The notes beneath the pieces are model-generated. The model saw only the letters and a list, made by a program, of their open reading frames with translations, was not told the origin of the DNA and searched no databases. The position numbers and the translations under genes were made by a program. Source: Camarhynchus parvulus (taxonomy: Eukaryota > Chordata > Aves > Passeriformes > Thraupidae). From it: DNA of 64,000 nt. The first letter of the stretch is position 1; each line of letters opens with the position of its first letter. The stretch lies in assembly GCF_901933205.1 (NCBI RefSeq), contig NC_044572.1, forward strand, positions 75,265,465 to 75,329,464. Direction: 5' to 3'. Below, in pieces: positions 61,801-64,000 of this stretch.

Positions 61801-63437
61801 TTTTATATTTTATATTTTATATTGTTTAACCATTCAATTTTATAACAGCATAAAAATTATTAAATCCTCCTGACTGTAGATGATATATTTACATAAAAAT
61901 GTCTTAAACTGGCAGAGCTGTTTAAAACAGCCAGCTACTACAGCAGGGCCTGCCACAGAGCTGTGATTTGGGAAACAGAGACAAATGGAAAGCAAGTGGC
62001 CAAGAACAGACCTGGTTCTCATCACAGGTAGGTTACTTTGCTTCCTATCTTTTACAGAAATGAAAATTCTCCCAAAGGACGACACTTCTATATTTTAACT
62101 GGATTTGAATATTAAAAAAATAAAAAAAAAATTTACAGTACAGAACTGTAGCTTTTCCCTCATTCCAGGTGTTTTTCACAAAAAAAAAAAAAAGATAATA
62201 ATCATGCTGATTGTAAAAATCCTTGAAGAAATGGTATCAGGTCTAATACACTAAAAGATGAAAAGAGAAAAATAACAGCGACACACATACATGAAATCCA
62301 TTCCTATTCAACATAGTATTTAAATTTCTTCTTAAATCCTCTTCTAAATTGGGTATTATAATATAGCTAAGTATCAGCAGTGTGTCATGACTATCCTGTT
62401 CTACCCTGGAAGAAAAAAATATTTTCAATTTCTGTTTTTAACTTAATTTAATTTTATATTTTGAGAAGATTAAGAAAGAGAAAATTCAAGCAAAGTTTCA
62501 GAAAAACAATAAAAGTAGAAATAATAAGATGAGGAAGTAAATAAAATGCAGTTTTAGAGCTCTACAATTTTTATCGCCTTTACTTTCATACTTTTGTTTC
62601 ATTTATATTCCAAGACCTAGACAAAAACCTGACACTGTTTCACCCTGTTATCAAAGAAAAGCTATATTCCATTAGGAAACTGTTCAACATTTTATGGAAT
62701 TAAGCTCTGTATTTATAACAAATGTCTCCAGTTATACACTACTAATATAACCATACTCCAAAACTCTCTCGAAGCATGATACCAGTAATGAATTTTCTCC
62801 TGGAAAAACTGATGAATTAAATGTGAGGCTGTAAACAGAAATTACATTAATCCATCTTGTAGCTCACAGTAATGTAAATTTCCTAACCTTCTTGTTCATA
62901 TTGCTACAAACATGTCATTAATCTGTTATGCCCTGAACTTCTGTTCTTTTTACTGCATAAGAGCTGTGGAGTAGATAAACTATGGGCAGTGTATCAAGAG
63001 GAAGGAGCAAATTATAGTTTTGACACTTACTAAGTGACTTCCCCATTTTCTTTCTATGTATTTCTTCTGCAAGTTATCATTCAGGTACTAACACTTCCAT
63101 TACAATTTCAAATGGGCTTTTGATCTGTGGACATGAAATAAATTATCTGTTTCTTTGTTCAGAGTGGCTGCATGAAAGTGCTGTCCCCTGTTTTTTGCTG
63201 GTGTCTTAAATTCTGGAAGAGGAACTTATCCAACATACTTCTTCCCTAACACTGTGATCATAAGACTGCTAAAAAGAGTAAAAATAATATGTACTTACAA
63301 AGATTTAGCTGAATAATAACAAAATTTTAAGAAAGCTTGGTGACAAAGCCACTCAAAAGGCTATTAGACTTTGCACTGCATGTTTTTATCATTTAATCTC
63401 TAATGAGTAAATGTTAAAATAACATGTCATGTCTGTC
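58869..63437. other. Unique noncoding stretch
   Basis: No gene or transposon recognised. It contains an ATTTT-type repeat at 61.79 kb and two A runs near 62.12 and 62.19 kb. Open frames are 81 codons or shorter. Confidence 0.55.
61790..61823 (+). repeat. (ATTTTAT)n AT-rich repeat
   Basis: Several tandem TATATTT-type units (TTTTATATTTTATATTTTAT). Simple repeat. Confidence 0.88.
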
Positions 63438-64000
63438 TATTGGGTTTGCATGGGTAAGCTTTGGAAGCAGAGGGGGAATTACAGGGGTGGCTTCTGTGAG
63501 AAGCTGCTAGAAGCTTCTTCCATGTACGGCAAAGCCAAAGCCTGGAGGCTCCAAAGACGGACATGCCACTGGCCAAGGCTGGGCCAATTAGAAAATCTGG
63601 TAACTCTGTAATAATATATTTAAAAAGAAAGAAAAAAAACCCAAGGAGTTGTTTCACAGTTGCAATTACAGCCAGAGAAAGCAGTGAGAACACGTGAGAA
63701 GGACAGCTCTGCAGACACCAAGGTCAGCGCAGAAGGAGGAGCAGGAGGTGCTCCAGGTGCCAGAGCTGAGATTCCCCTGCAGCCCGTGGTGCAGCCCATG
63801 GTGAAACAGCTGTGCACCTGCAGCCCAAGGACTTTCATGAGGGATGCAAATATTCTCCTGCAGCCCGTGGAGGATACCTGTACCAGAGCAGATGGATGCC
63901 TGAGAAAAGGCTGTGACCCCGTGGGAGGCCCATGGGAAAAGGAGCCTACACCCCAGCTGCTTGTACTTGAAGGTCTGCACCCCATGGAAGAATCACCCAC
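63438..64000 (+). mobile_element. Endogenous retroviral LTR, family B (ERVL-like), 5' part, cut by window end
   Basis: It starts near TATTGGGTTTGCATGGGTAA and continues with GGCTTCTGTGAGAAGCTGCT, TGGCCAAGGCTGGGCCAATT (including a CCAAT-type element), a TATA-like TATTTAAAAAG (about 63618) and CACCAAGGTCAGCGCAGAAG. The characteristic CTGCAGCCCGTGG units are repeated at 63776, 63819 and 63858. The same order occurs on the minus strand of 15318-16431, which is about 1.1 kb long, so roughly half the LTR is visible. It is better preserved than that copy. Whether it is a solo LTR or leads into a provirus lies beyond the window. Minus-strand frames of 88-126 codons are antisense to the LTR and incidental. 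Confidence 0.87.

Noticed and set aside
63620..64000. 126- and 104-codon minus-strand frames at the window end
   Set aside because: They are antisense to the family B LTR; the CTGCAGCCCGTGG units give pseudo-repetitive residues and no domain.
1..64000. CRISPR arrays, operons, phage or bacterial insertion sequences
   Set aside because: No spaced direct repeats, no long prokaryote-like frames and no ribosome-binding pattern were seen; the repeats are those of a bird genome.

Overview
This window looks like noncoding DNA from a bird, most likely a songbird (passerine). It is strongly AT-rich. I find no complete protein-coding gene, no functional RNA gene and no prokaryotic or organellar gene. 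Every open frame is short (140 codons or fewer, apart from one of 198 codons inside a repeat) and lacks convincing gene structure. The organism call rests on the repeats: 5'-truncated CR1 LINE copies with the bird-type 3' end, several LTR families I associate with bird and especially passerine endogenous retroviruses, and a degenerate tRNA-Ile-like unit of the kind that heads a passerine SINE. I see no mammalian repeat such as Alu, L1 or B1. These names come from memory of the families, not from a search.

Layout. 1-4.9 kb: unique AT-rich sequence. 4.95-5.55 kb: LTR of family A, minus strand. 8.8-9.2 kb: compact LTR of family C, plus strand. 12.04-12.61 kb: two minus-strand CR1 tails. 15.3-16.4 kb: long, diverged LTR of family B, minus strand. 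16.4-29.1 kb: long unique stretch with a promoter-like octamer/TATA pair near 19.49 kb and a strong hairpin at 26.77 kb. 29.09-30.11 kb: family A LTR followed by a CR1 tail, both plus strand. 32.9 kb: probable family B tail fragment. 35.6 kb: CR1 fragment. 36.94-38.98 kb: repeat cluster made of a family D LTR (minus strand, perfect 5-bp target duplication), a CR1 ORF2 remnant, a family A-like piece and a family B-like LTR with a GC-rich 5' half. 39.0-45.8 kb: unique sequence with a CTCF-like motif at 39.96 kb. 45.8-46.5 kb: the longest CR1 copy. 47.6-48.3 kb: LTR of family E. 51.97 kb: tRNA-Ile-like pseudogene. 58.64-58.87 kb: 227-bp pyrimidine-rich microsatellite. 63.44-64.0 kb: 5' part of another family B LTR, cut by the window edge.

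No retroviral internal region (gag, pol or env) was recognised beside any LTR, so the LTRs look like solo LTRs or fragments. Family letters A to E are local labels. The setting fits an intergenic gene desert or the inside of a very large intron. I found no new biological system. The items most worth checking are the composite repeat cluster at 37-39 kb, the CTCF-like motif, the octamer/TATA pair, the hairpin at 26.77 kb, and two weak exon-like open frames at 14.3 and 41.4 kb.
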